A stretch of 28,849 nt of DNA, taken from contig CAMOVS010000001.1 of NCBI GenBank assembly GCA_946627575.1, forward strand, positions 1 through 28,849. The letters run 5' to 3'. The notes beneath the pieces are model-generated. The model did no database searches and was not told the DNA's origin. It saw nothing but the letters and a program-made list of their open reading frames with translations. A program made the translations under genes and the position numbers. Source of the stretch: an uncultured Lachnospiraceae bacterium. GTDB taxonomy: Bacteria > Bacillota > Clostridia > Lachnospirales > Lachnospiraceae. This document shows positions 6,516 to 14,942 of the stretch, piece by piece. Every line of letters begins with the position of its first letter. Positions within the stretch are counted from its first letter, which is position 1.

Positions 6516-7787
6516 TTATTTTCCGGCTTCGACGATCTTGTTATCCTTCTTCATCTGGTCAATCAGCAAATCGTTGATGACGATGTCCTTTATCTCATCC
6601 TTGGGAATTGACTCCATGGCATCGTCAACCGTTTCATAGCCCCATTCAGCGTACGTATCCTCCATGACTTCTTTGATCTGCGCATCCGTGGGATCAATCT
6701 TATACTCTTTCACCAGCAGGTCATAGACGCAGGTATACTTGAGGCTGTACACAGCATACTCATGAATATCCTTAAAATCAGAATAGTTTTCTTTAAAATA
6801 CTCATCAAAAGCCTGCTGCTGGTCTTCATCCATATTTTCTTCTATTTCAGCAGCTATGTCATCTGTCAGGTAATCTTCTTCCTGTTCAACCATATCTGTC
6901 GGAAAATCTTTTATCTGTTCTGCATTCTTTATGATCTGATCAAATAGATTTTGAATGGCTTCCTGTTCTGCATTATCTTTTTTCCAGGCCTCCAGGTCCT
7001 TCCTGATACTCTTGCGATATTCATCGACTGTCTTATACTCACCATTTGAGTATTCTTTTACATAGTCGTCTGAGAGTTTGGGGATTTCCTCTTTATTGAT
7101 GGAGTCAATGGTAATTGTTACTTCGCATTCCTTTCCTGCATATTGGGCATCTTCATCTTCTTCCCCCTCTTCAAAGGGCTCCTCGCCATCATCTTCCAGG
7201 CCTGCCTCACCCAGATCATCGGCACTCAGGGCATCGGCCTCGTCATCGTAATCGTCATAATCATACATTTCTTCATCGGCCAGATCATCAACAAAGCTGT
7301 TTTTAAGAGTGAACTGTTCTCCTACCTTTTTGCCGATCAGGTCCTTATCTATATCTTTCTTAAGAAAAGCAAACTCATTTTCCCCAAGATAGTACTCCCG
7401 TTCATCCTCCATATATCCGTCTATCGGTTCTCCATCCACGCTGATCTCATAGGAGATATAGAGTATGTCACCTTCCTTTACCGTATCACGGTCAGTAACT
7501 TCGACAATGTCCGGCGCCATATTGGACTTGATGTTTTCATCCACTTCCTTGTCAGATACCGTGGTATCGCTCTTAGTGACGGTTAATCCCTTATAGGTAC
7601 CAAGTTTCACATATTCTTCCGGCTTTTCAGGTCTGGGCTCTTCCGGTATATCCCCAAAAAGATCATCTAAAGATTCTGTCGATGCTTCTGATGCCTGTCC
7701 CTTATCTTTTTTGGAACTGCCGCTGCAGCCTGCCGCCATACTGAGCGACAGGGTCATGGCCATTATCAATGCTATTTTTCTCTTCAT
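6516..7787 (-). CDS. Extracytoplasmic trigger-factor-like lipoprotein (FKBP-type peptidyl-prolyl isomerase)
   Basis: A 423-residue protein with a signal peptide ending MAAGC (lipid Cys21), so it is exported and membrane-tethered. After a low-complexity linker, YKGLTVTKSDTTVSDKEVDE (64-83) matches the segment leading into the FKBP domain of trigger factor. The FKBP-like domain runs from about 105 (GDILYISYE) to 230 and is interrupted by an insert of some 50 residues (166-216) that is nearly all Asp/Glu. Residues 236-420 resemble the helical chaperone arm of trigger factor (LSDDYVKEYSNG..., FPTDMVEQE...). The ribosome-binding N-domain is missing, consistent with work outside the cell on exported proteins, like PrsA. 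AGGAGG precedes the start. Chaperone role is inferred from family. Confidence 0.85.
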   Translation of the reverse strand: MKRKIALIMAMTLSLSMAAGCSGSSKKDKGQASEASTESLDDLFGDIPEEPRPEKPEEYVKLGTYKGLTVTKSDTTVSDKEVDENIKSNMAPDIVEVTDRDTVKEGDILYISYEISVDGEPIDGYMEDEREYYLGENEFAFLKKDIDKDLIGKKVGEQFTLKNSFVDDLADEEMYDYDDYDDEADALSADDLGEAGLEDDGEEPFEEGEEDEDAQYAGKECEVTITIDSINKEEIPKLSDDYVKEYSNGEYKTVDEYRKSIRKDLEAWKKDNAEQEAIQNLFDQIIKNAEQIKDFPTDMVEQEEDYLTDDIAAEIEENMDEDQQQAFDEYFKENYSDFKDIHEYAVYSLKYTCVYDLLVKEYKIDPTDAQIKEVMEDTYAEWGYETVDDAMESIPKDEIKDIVINDLLIDQMKKDNKIVEAGK

Positions 7788-7889
7788 AAAAGCTCCTCCT
7801 CTTCCTCTATCCTGTCAACACCAATCAAAAAGCAAACTTCCTTTTTTCATTGTTTTCCTTCCTCAAAACCAGGAAGAATTATGCTTTCC

Positions 7890-9722
7890 CTACAAATCAA
7901 TCCTGGCTTTGCGATACCGGTTCAGGCAGGCATACAGTTCATGTTTCCTCACATAGACCGGATGCCCGCAGGAATACCCGCGAGGAATGACTGAGATCAA
8001 TCCATTTTCTTCGATCTGTTTATAGATGCTGTCAATAAGCTGCCGGATCGGAATGGTTTGTCTTGTCTTCTTTAGAATCTCCCCCATCAGGTAAGCCAGG
8101 CAGATGGTCTGTCCATTCTCGCTTAATTGCTCCAGATAACGGACGTCGATGGACTCCCGGTCAATCATCACGGTATCGGTTCCCGCCGCTTTCAGTTTGA
8201 TCCGTCCTTCTCCTCCTTTTCTATGGTCGCCGCCCCTGGCATGGTCTCTGCCTCTGCTATAATCATTTTCATTCCCTTGATCTTTGCCTCCAGGCAGCTT
8301 CCCTGCCGGGTTTAGATTCCTTGTCCTGCCTCGGATGGGAGCGTCCGTTTCAGGCCATGCACCCTCAATCCCTGCCTGCCGTACGACCTCCCGGGCCTTC
8401 CGGGTTACATCATAGACCCGGTAACGATCCATCTGCAGTACCAGGTCAGCCACGGAAAGATAATCTCCCGAGCTTCCTATAACAATAACAAAAGACAGGC
8501 CCTGCCCGCAACTAAGTCCCTTTATGTTCTTTAGCAAAGTGGTGATGGGCTCCTTGTCATCCGATACCAGACCGGCCATAACCTGGTCGCGAATCATGAA
8601 ATTTGTCGCTGAGGTATCTTCATCCAGGAGAAATATTCCTGCTCCGGCTTCCGCCGCCTCCACCAGATTGGCAGCCTGGGAGGTGCTGCCGCTGGCGTTT
8701 TCCGTCGAGAAGTCCCTTGTATCCTGGCCGTTGGGCAGATTGCGGATAAAAAGGGATATATCGGAATGCTTGACACTTCGTCCGTCCTCGGCCCGGATCT
8801 TCACAGCGTCATCTCGGGTCAGGACATATTCCCTGCCGTCTCCTGCTATATGATTATAAACACCCTGCTCCAGTGCTTTCAGAAGAGTGGACTTGCCGTG
8901 ATAGCCGCCTCCCACAATAACTGTAATTCCTTCAGGAATTCCCATACCGGTGATTCTTCCCCGGTGAGGCAGGTCCATCTCCACCCTCAGTCCCTCAGGG
9001 CTCTCAAAAGGTACACATTCTTTCATAGGCCGGTCAGAGACTCCGCTTTCCCTTGGGAGCCGGGCTCCATCCGCCACAAAGGCAAGCAGACCCTTCCTCA
9101 CAAGCTCCGCCCGGATCCAGTCCTGGTCATCTGCCAGTTCAAGCGCTTCTTTTAGTCGCTCCCGATCCTGCCCGGTCCAGTTCCTGTAAAAGAAACTGCG
9201 GGCAGCCAAATCGGGGATGATCCGGCATACAAGATCTATCATCTCCTGACCCAGAATGGTTCTTCCCCTGGCCGGAAAGCCCAGTTCGAACCGAAATTCC
9301 AATGCCTGATCGGTCAGGTGAACCGCGATTCTCTCCAGAACGGACTGGCCGGTCGGACAAGTGCTGATTCTCCCGCTCTTTCCGGACCCGCTTGTCCCGG
9401 ACATCCGGTCCCTTCCCCGGCCTGATTCCCCCTGAGAAAAAGACTTACCCAGGTTTCTATGAAAGACTCTTAGTATGCGGTCTTCCGCAGCGATTCTTCG
9501 GTGTCTCTTCCCGTAGGCATCTTTAGGAAAACCATGAACTCCTTCGGGAACCTCAATTCTAAGGCGGGAGGGAGAGGCAAAGGGGTCTCCCTGCACATGA
9601 TCAATGTGAAGGATAAAGTCACCAAACCGGTAAGAACCGGCCAGGCTCTTGTACATACCATAACTCTTGTGGTCTATCCTCTGTATGGCAGCCCGCAGCT
9701 CTTCTCTGTCTTTCACAGGCAC
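7890..9722 (-). CDS. Predicted ATPase of the ABC class (COG3044 family)
   Basis: A 610-residue soluble protein. It starts at GTG with AAGGGAG about five bases upstream; the nearest upstream ATGs run into a stop. The N-terminal domain carries SGTSGSGKSG (108-117) and GFPARGR (148-154), both usual in this family. Walker A is GGGYHGKST (271-279), a signature-like ASGSTSQAANL lies at 343-353, and Walker B is GIFLLDEDTSATNF (362-375). Unlike transporter ATPases it has no membrane partner nearby, and the family's role is unknown. Residues 462-512 are a Gly/Arg/Asp-rich low-complexity insert absent from shorter relatives as I know them. The 107-base gap to the upstream lysS gene, with no clear terminator, allows co-transcription. 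Confidence 0.87.
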   Translation of the reverse strand: MPVKDREELRAAIQRIDHKSYGMYKSLAGSYRFGDFILHIDHVQGDPFASPSRLRIEVPEGVHGFPKDAYGKRHRRIAAEDRILRVFHRNLGKSFSQGESGRGRDRMSGTSGSGKSGRISTCPTGQSVLERIAVHLTDQALEFRFELGFPARGRTILGQEMIDLVCRIIPDLAARSFFYRNWTGQDRERLKEALELADDQDWIRAELVRKGLLAFVADGARLPRESGVSDRPMKECVPFESPEGLRVEMDLPHRGRITGMGIPEGITVIVGGGYHGKSTLLKALEQGVYNHIAGDGREYVLTRDDAVKIRAEDGRSVKHSDISLFIRNLPNGQDTRDFSTENASGSTSQAANLVEAAEAGAGIFLLDEDTSATNFMIRDQVMAGLVSDDKEPITTLLKNIKGLSCGQGLSFVIVIGSSGDYLSVADLVLQMDRYRVYDVTRKAREVVRQAGIEGAWPETDAPIRGRTRNLNPAGKLPGGKDQGNENDYSRGRDHARGGDHRKGGEGRIKLKAAGTDTVMIDRESIDVRYLEQLSENGQTICLAYLMGEILKKTRQTIPIRQLIDSIYKQIEENGLISVIPRGYSCGHPVYVRKHELYACLNRYRKARIDL

Positions 9723-9829
9723 TTCAACTCCCTTCTTCCATTTCTTCCATTCCCGCCGGACCCTGCCGGCCCTGGGTCATTGCCGGGCTTTCTTCAAGTT
9801 TCGTATATTCTTCCTTTTATTATCAAGGT

Positions 9830-11887
9830 CTAGCTAATAGGCGTTCCCGGCGCAACGATATCGTCAGCAAAAAGGACCTTGCAGCCGTACTCTTCGCCAC
9901 TGGCCGCCAAAAGCATTCCGTTGCTCTGGATGCCCGACAGCTTGGCCGGCTTTAAGTTGGCTATTACAATGATTTTCTTTCCGATCAGTTCTTCCGGCTT
10001 ATAATCCTGCCGAATCGAAGAAACAATGACTCTCTCTCCAAATCCGTCATTCAGAGTCAGTTTGAGCAGCTTATTGGCTTTCTTCACGATCTCACATTCC
10101 ACAACTTCACATACTCGCAGATCGATTTTCTGGAAATCCTCCAAACTGATCTCCTCTTTCAAAGGGGGCAGGGCATGCCGTCTGGCTTCTTCCTCTGCTG
10201 CAGCTTTCTCAGCCGCGATCCTTGCCTCTTCTTCTTCTCTGGCTTTGCGAAGAGCTTCTTCCTTAGCCTTGGCCGCCAGCTCTCTCTCCTCCTCCGTCTG
10301 GGGTGTGGAGAAGTCAAGCAAGGGCAGGTAGCGCTGAGGCTCAACCGCATAAAGGAAGAGATATAGTCTGGGCCCGGCGTCTTTGCCGATCATCAGCCGG
10401 TAGGCATTGCGGAAGAATTCCGCCTGAAGCTGCTTTTTCTGCTCTTCGTTAAAGTCTTCCCTGGCTTCCTTAGGCACGGTATATATGAAGCTGTTGAGCT
10501 CATCCAGGTTATATTGACCCTTTTCGATAAAATCATGGAGAATACGGATTTCCTTCTTCTGGGACTCATCCATCTGCTCATAATACTCCCAATTGCGGTA
10601 GCCCAGAAGGGTATTCATATTCTCGGGAGAGCACTTCTCCAGCCAATAGCGGGCCAGGTCAAGTCTTTCCAGGAACTCTTCCTTCTTATAGGGAGTGCCG
10701 ATCTTCTCAAAGACCACCTCAAGCATGTCTGCATTAAAATCCACGACAGAGCCAAAATTTACGATCTGCTGCATGGGAACCGGATGAAGATCTCTGCCAT
10801 CAATCAGGCAGTTGTACATGATTCCCTCGATATTGTCAAAGTTCTTTCCCTTACCGGCCTGGTGGACCTTGAGCATTTTATCAAATTCAAAGTACTGGCG
10901 AAGGATCTCTTCATCAAAGCAGAAGTCAAAGGCCTTGTTGGGCTCGGCCCGGGAGTAGAGCCAAAGGATAACTTCCGGCTGGTAGATCTTAAGCAGAGTC
11001 TCCGGAGTCAGATTCAATCCTGTCGATCCGGACATCTTGCCGGTAGTCCCTTTGATGCCGATAAACTCATAGCCCTTGAACATGGGCGCCTTGGTATTAA
11101 AGATCTTCTTGGCTATGATCTTGCTGGTATCATAGCTTCCGCCGGGGCTGGCATGATCTTTTCCGCCTGGCTCAAAATCTACACCCTCGTACATCCAACG
11201 CATAGGCCAGTCAATCTTCCAGGCCAGCTTGCAGTTGAAATCCTTGCTAAAGTCCCAGCTTCCGCTGTGGCCGCAGGCACAGGTATACTCGGCGTGAACA
11301 CCATCCTCGCTGACAGATGTGATCCTGGTCTCATCCTTACCGCAGACCGGGCAATAGATGCTTACAGGATAATACGCTTCCCTCTCCTCCGGGGTAGCCA
11401 CCTGCTGACGGAACTTATCCAGTATATCAAAGATCTCTTTTCTCTTCTGAATGGCTTGGATGACATAGGGAGCATACTTGCCGCTTCTATAGTTCTCACT
11501 CTGTCTTCGGAAGTCCACCTCGATGCCGAACCGGGCCAGAGACCGTTCGAACTCCTTCTCAAAATGTTCCGCATAGGACCCGCAGCAGCCATAAGGATCT
11601 TTTACATCCACGTAAGGCTTGCCGATATCCTGCTCCAGCTCAGGCGCAATCTCCCGGACATTGACCGGGACCTTACGGAAGCGGTCGAACTCGTCCCAGG
11701 AAAAAAGAAGCCTTGCCTTCTTCCCTTCCTTTTTCAAAGCCTTATATACAAAATAGCTGGTGGCAATATCCCTGAAGTTACCGATATGAATGGAACCGGA
11801 CGGACTGATTCCCGCTGCGCATACATATTCTTCCTTATCCGGGGATCTCTTGATGATATCTTTGGCTATTCTTTCAGACCAGTGCAT
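9830..11887 (-). CDS. lysS: Class I lysyl-tRNA synthetase fused to a Trbp111-type tRNA-binding domain
   Basis: It charges tRNA-Lys with lysine. This is the archaeal-type class I enzyme, unrelated to the usual class II LysRS. The 685 residues show HIGN (34-37) within SPSGSIHIGNF, KMSGS (284-288), and a zinc-binding insertion with CPVC (179-182) and CACGH (203-207). After the synthetase body comes a long Ala/Glu/Lys-rich, probably helical linker (about 525-570), and then a C-terminal OB-fold domain (580-685: ISLEDFQKIDLRV, ANLKPAKLSGIQSNGMLL split here as two motifs). That domain is like the C-terminal Trbp111 domain of MetRS and should grip the tRNA elbow. Its own sigma-A promoter lies at 11990-12018; AGGAGG precedes the ATG. 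The fusion is the unusual part. Confidence 0.93.
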   Translation of the reverse strand: MHWSERIAKDIIKRSPDKEEYVCAAGISPSGSIHIGNFRDIATSYFVYKALKKEGKKARLLFSWDEFDRFRKVPVNVREIAPELEQDIGKPYVDVKDPYGCCGSYAEHFEKEFERSLARFGIEVDFRRQSENYRSGKYAPYVIQAIQKRKEIFDILDKFRQQVATPEEREAYYPVSIYCPVCGKDETRITSVSEDGVHAEYTCACGHSGSWDFSKDFNCKLAWKIDWPMRWMYEGVDFEPGGKDHASPGGSYDTSKIIAKKIFNTKAPMFKGYEFIGIKGTTGKMSGSTGLNLTPETLLKIYQPEVILWLYSRAEPNKAFDFCFDEEILRQYFEFDKMLKVHQAGKGKNFDNIEGIMYNCLIDGRDLHPVPMQQIVNFGSVVDFNADMLEVVFEKIGTPYKKEEFLERLDLARYWLEKCSPENMNTLLGYRNWEYYEQMDESQKKEIRILHDFIEKGQYNLDELNSFIYTVPKEAREDFNEEQKKQLQAEFFRNAYRLMIGKDAGPRLYLFLYAVEPQRYLPLLDFSTPQTEEERELAAKAKEEALRKAREEEEARIAAEKAAAEEEARRHALPPLKEEISLEDFQKIDLRVCEVVECEIVKKANKLLKLTLNDGFGERVIVSSIRQDYKPEELIGKKIIVIANLKPAKLSGIQSNGMLLAASGEEYGCKVLFADDIVAPGTPIS

Positions 11888-11989
11888 GTTCTATATCCTC
11901 CTCTGTCATTTCAAAATCGCTTCTGATGTATAATTGATGCTGCCCGCAAAGCAGGCACGAAAAGCCTGTAGATAAACAGTCAATTAATA

Positions 11990-12018
11990 ATTATAGCAAA
12001 AGAAAAAGAGGTTTTCAA
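11990..12018 (-). promoter_or_regulatory. Sigma-A promoter of lysS
   Basis: On the minus strand TTGAAA (12018-12013), a 17-base spacer and a perfect TATAAT (11995-11990). The leader to the ATG at 11887 is about 95 bases. The -35 box lies inside the terminator hairpin of the preceding carboxypeptidase gene. Confidence 0.75.
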
Positions 12019-12030
12019 CGAAAACCTCTT
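11997..12030 (-). terminator. Terminator of the D-Ala-D-Ala carboxypeptidase gene
   Basis: A perfect 10-bp stem, AAGAGGTTTT with AAAACCTCTT, and a 5-base loop, followed on the minus strand by TTTTTCTTTT. It ends about 70 bases after the stop at 12102. Confidence 0.85.
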
Positions 12031-12101
12031 AAACAACGGTTCTGCCAAATCCGTTTCCAATAAAATCGATCTGGAATGGACTCGGTTCAATCCTTGTTTC
12101 C

Positions 12102-12959
12102 TTAATTGGCCTGATTAACTTTGGCCCGGATGAAGCGATAAAGCTTGCGGCTATCACTTAAGCGCTTCTTCCCGCTTGAGCTTCCCAGAACAACCACCGC
12201 ATACCGATGTCCCTTATACTGGTAAACCGTAGCGATGCAGTTGCCTGCCAGACTGGTGGTTCCTGTCTTTCCGCCCATCACTCCGTTATACTTACCCAGC
12301 AGCTTGTTGGTATTGCGCATGTGAATCGTCTGATGCTTCTTCAGCGTTTTTGCCGTCCACTTTCGTGTACCCATATACTTTCTTACCGTCTCATTATTAT
12401 AGGCATAACGAAGAATCAGCGCAGTGTCATATGCACAGGTGTAATGGTTGCCGGACGGAAGCCCGTGAGGATTGGCATAATGAGTATGCTTGCATCCTAA
12501 GGCTTTGGCCTTCTTATTCATCTTCTTTATAAAAGCCTTCTGGCTTCCTGATGTCTTAATGGCCAGAGCCGATGCGCAGCCGTTGCTGGAAGGAAGCATG
12601 GCTCCGTAGGATAAGTCCTCTACCGTCCAGGAATCTCCAACTTTCATGGGAAAGCGGGAGAACTTGACCTTAGAAACTGTTTTATTGATGGTGAACTTTG
12701 CTGATGGAGAGTTGTTCTCTGCTGCCAGGGTCACCGTCATCAATTTGGTGATGCTGGCCTGGTTCCTTTTGGCATATCTCTTCTTTCCGTAAAGAACTCT
12801 CCCGCTATCCATATCCATAATGATCGCAGTCTTGGCGCTGATCTTAGGCCTTTTGACTTTGGAGGCGAATGCATGGACGGGACTGGATGTAAGAATCATG
12901 ACCAGGGCCAGTATCGAGACAAGGGCCTTCATCCGGCTCTTCTTATCTTTATTATACAT
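12102..12959 (-). CDS. D-alanyl-D-alanine carboxypeptidase (S11 family, DacA/DacF-like)
   Basis: A secreted penicillin-binding enzyme that trims the terminal D-Ala from peptidoglycan stem peptides. The 285 residues begin with a signal peptide (hydrophobic 11-25, cleavage near AFA at 30-32). The three active-site motifs are SITK (69-72, nucleophile Ser69), SSN (124-126) and KTG (231-233). NPHGLPSGNHYT near 163-174 is also typical. It stops soon after the transpeptidase domain, so it lacks the C-terminal beta domain and amphipathic anchor of PBP5 and may be released. AGAGGAG precedes the ATG at a good distance. It is a single-gene unit with its own promoter and terminator. Confidence 0.92.
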   Translation of the reverse strand: MYNKDKKSRMKALVSILALVMILTSSPVHAFASKVKRPKISAKTAIIMDMDSGRVLYGKKRYAKRNQASITKLMTVTLAAENNSPSAKFTINKTVSKVKFSRFPMKVGDSWTVEDLSYGAMLPSSNGCASALAIKTSGSQKAFIKKMNKKAKALGCKHTHYANPHGLPSGNHYTCAYDTALILRYAYNNETVRKYMGTRKWTAKTLKKHQTIHMRNTNKLLGKYNGVMGGKTGTTSLAGNCIATVYQYKGHRYAVVVLGSSSGKKRLSDSRKLYRFIRAKVNQAN

Positions 12960-13025
12960 ATTTATTTCTCCTCTGCTGTTTATGCTGGTAAGGTATATAG
13001 AGTCTTTCTCGGACGATCAAGGGCT

Positions 13026-13055
13026 ATACTAACACACCTTTTGCCCAATAATCAA
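13026..13055 (-). promoter_or_regulatory. Probable promoter of the carboxypeptidase gene
   Basis: On the minus strand TTGATT (13055-13050), an 18-base spacer and TAGTAT (13031-13026), about 65 bases before the ATG at 12959. Both boxes are imperfect. Confidence 0.4.
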
Positions 13056-13088
13056 GCTTCTTTTTTCTTTTTCTTTCGAAGAGACTTA

Positions 13089-13277
13089 TGTGGACAATGT
13101 GGATAAATCTGTGGATAAATCTGCATTTTTTCTCATTAAGAAAAAGTTCGATATGTTATGATTTGATCAAATAAGAAGAAATTTTAGTTTTATTGCCATT
13201 GATATTCACAGATTTCCATATGTTGTTTTACCTTAACAGAAGGAATAGGTCTTTATTCTTACAAAAAATGTGGATAA
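13089..13277. other. DnaA-box cluster in an AT-rich intergenic region
   Basis: Three perfect DnaA boxes TGTGGATAA (reverse complement TTATCCACA) lie at 13098-13106, 13110-13118 and 13269-13277. Near matches are TGTGGACAA at 13089-13097 and ATATTCACA at 13202-13210. The first three form a tandem, two of them on an exact 12-base repeat TGTGGATAAATC. The surrounding gap 12960-13431 is AT-rich with several T/A runs and contains no gene that I can support. The usual oriC neighbours (dnaA, dnaN, rpmH) are absent. It may be a DnaA titration or reactivation site, or a DnaA-regulated promoter region. Clustering is seen; function is inferred. Confidence 0.6.
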
Positions 13278-13292
13278 CTATTAAATCTCCTG

Positions 13293-13319
13293 TTGACAAA
13301 AAAATTGCCCTGTGATAAT
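13293..13319 (+). promoter_or_regulatory. Probable promoter of the glutathione peroxidase operon
   Basis: A perfect TTGACA (13293-13298), a 15-base spacer and an extended -10, TGT-GATAAT (13311-13319). The short spacer is off-optimum. A near-palindrome CAAATATAATTTTG (13331-13344) follows downstream of the -10 box and is a candidate site for the OhrR-like regulator encoded last in the operon. Confidence 0.5.
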
Positions 13320-13431
13320 TTATATTGTGTCAAATATAATTTTGTAATAGATTTATGTGCTTGGATATTTTATTACCTGCTTTGAGATTGGTTAAGGTAC
13401 AGCAGAAAAAAAAAGCAAAGGAGGATTCAAG

Positions 13432-13974
13432 ATGGGTTTTTATGATTATTCTGTAACAGATATGGAAGGAAAAGAAATCTCTATGAAGGAGTTCGAAGGG
13501 AAGGTTGTTCTGGTTGTCAACACAGCTACCGGCTGCGGCTTCACCCCCCACTATGAGGATATCGAGTCTATGTTTGAGAAGTATCATGACCAGGGCTTCG
13601 AAGTACTTGATGTACCCTGCAACCAGTTCGCCGGACAGACACCGGGGACAGATGAAGAGATTCATGAGTTCTGCACTCTGCACTATAACACTCTCTTCCC
13701 CCAGATGACCAAGTCTGACGTGAATGGAGAGAATGCCCTGCCCCTATTTACCTGGCTTAAAAGCCAGAAGGGCTTTGAAGGTTTCGGAAGGGGCCCTAAG
13801 GCTATGATGATGGCCGCTCTCCTTAAGAAGATCGACAAGAATTACAAGAACAATCCTGATATCAAGTGGAATTTCACCAAGTTCGTTATCGACCGTCAGG
13901 GTAATGTGGCGGCCAGATTTGAGCCTACTGCCAAGATGAGCGATGTAGAAGCCTGCGTTGCCGGTCTTCTTTAA
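13432..13974 (+). CDS. Glutathione peroxidase-family thiol peroxidase (probably thioredoxin-dependent)
   Basis: It reduces hydrogen or lipid hydroperoxides. The 180-residue protein has the peroxidatic Cys35 in TGCGFTPHY, Gln65 in PCNQF, and Trp146-Asn147 in KWNFTKF, so the Cys/Gln/Trp/Asn tetrad is complete, with Cys instead of selenocysteine. Cys63 and Cys81 (in HEFCTLHY) match the positions of the extra and resolving cysteines of plant-type, thioredoxin-dependent GPx enzymes. This fits the thioredoxin-reductase-like flavoprotein 62 bases downstream. AAAGGAGG gives a strong ribosome site. It is the first gene of a three-gene redox operon ending in an OhrR-type regulator. The protein is cytoplasmic (no signal peptide). 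Confidence 0.93.
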   Translation: MGFYDYSVTDMEGKEISMKEFEGKVVLVVNTATGCGFTPHYEDIESMFEKYHDQGFEVLDVPCNQFAGQTPGTDEEIHEFCTLHYNTLFPQMTKSDVNGENALPLFTWLKSQKGFEGFGRGPKAMMMAALLKKIDKNYKNNPDIKWNFTKFVIDRQGNVAARFEPTAKMSDVEACVAGLL

Positions 13975-14036
13975 AGCGGCAGCATAAGGCATAAGAAGTA
14001 TCGAGAAAGCGACCTTTTTATATATTGGAGGAAAAT

Positions 14037-14942
14037 ATGGAAAGAGTTGATATCGCCATCATAGGAACCGGTCCTGCGGGATTAGAGGCAGCGATCACCG
14101 CCCGGATCCGCAATAAGTCTGTTCTTTTGATTGGCAGTAAGGATTTCAGCAATAAGCTGGTAAAGGCAGAGTCCATCAAGAATTATCTGGGTTTCCCGGA
14201 CATCTCCGGACGGGATCTGGCTGACCGTTTTGCCTGCCATCTGGAAGAAATGGATATTGAAATCACCGAAGACAAAATCACCTCGGTCTACTCCATGGGA
14301 GATTATTTTGCACTTCAGAATTCAAAAAATGAGTTTTATGAGGCTTCAACCATCATTCTTGCAACCGGCGTTATGCAGGGTAAGCTTTATCCTGGCGAAG
14401 AGGAATTCCTGGGCAGGGGCGTCAGTTACTGTGCTACCTGCGATGCGCCCCTCTATCATGGAAAAACGGCTATCGTAGTGGGATCCTCAGAAAAGGAAGA
14501 GGCCGAAGCGGACTTTCTGGCAGAAGTGGCTGACAAGGTCTTCTATATTCCGACCTACGCCGGCGACATCCAGCTGAAGGATTCCGTGGAAGTCCTTCGG
14601 GAAAAGCCCAAAGAGATCTATGAGAGCGAGGGAAAGCGAGTCCTTAAGACCAATGCCGGTGATCATCCGGTTGACGGAATCTTTATCCTGAGAGAGAGTG
14701 TATCTCCTGCACAGCTGGTTCCGGGCCTGGCCACAGACAAAAACCATGTCAAGGTTGACCGGACCATGTCAACCAATATCCCCGGCTGCTTTGCTTGCGG
14801 AGACATCGTTGGTCAGCCTTATCAATATATCAAGGCGGCCGGCGAGGGCAATATCGCTGCTTTGTCTGCGGTCAGCTACCTGGCTCAAAAGAAGCGTGAA
14901 GCAGAGAAAAAAGCAAAGGAAGAAGAAAGCCATGGAAAATGA
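14037..14942 (+). CDS. Thioredoxin-reductase-like flavoprotein without NADPH-binding motifs
   Basis: A 301-residue protein; ATG at 14037 follows GGAGG closely (an upstream in-frame TTG at 14025 overlaps that site and is rejected). It has the FAD motif GTGPAG (10-15), the redox pair CATC (132-135) and the C-terminal FAD motif GCFACGDI (250-257), all as in low-Mr thioredoxin reductase. The NADPH part is altered: VVGGGDSA reads VVGSSEKE (147-154) and the HRR that binds the 2'-phosphate reads IPTY (171-174). Clostridial ferredoxin-dependent flavin thioredoxin reductases lose the same motifs, so ferredoxin or another donor is plausible. A charged tail (283-301) is added. The stop overlaps the start of the next gene by 11 bases. 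Confidence 0.88.
   Translation: MERVDIAIIGTGPAGLEAAITARIRNKSVLLIGSKDFSNKLVKAESIKNYLGFPDISGRDLADRFACHLEEMDIEITEDKITSVYSMGDYFALQNSKNEFYEASTIILATGVMQGKLYPGEEEFLGRGVSYCATCDAPLYHGKTAIVVGSSEKEEAEADFLAEVADKVFYIPTYAGDIQLKDSVEVLREKPKEIYESEGKRVLKTNAGDHPVDGIFILRESVSPAQLVPGLATDKNHVKVDRTMSTNIPGCFACGDIVGQPYQYIKAAGEGNIAALSAVSYLAQKKREAEKKAKEEESHGK

Noticed and set aside
10514..11926. A 470-codon open frame on the plus strand opposite lysS
   Set aside because: It is antisense to a clear class I LysRS gene, has no ribosome site or recognisable domain, and its composition mirrors the codons of the real gene.
11888..11989. T-box leader for lysS
   Set aside because: The leader of about 95 bases is too short and I see no T-box consensus or antiterminator.
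12960..13431. Chromosomal origin oriC
   Set aside because: DnaA boxes are present, but dnaA, dnaN and rpmH are not adjacent, so a true oriC claim is not supported.
14698..14931. Longer start for the MarR/OhrR gene
   Set aside because: The extension lies inside the flavoprotein gene in another frame and lacks family similarity; the OhrR-type N-terminus begins at 14932.
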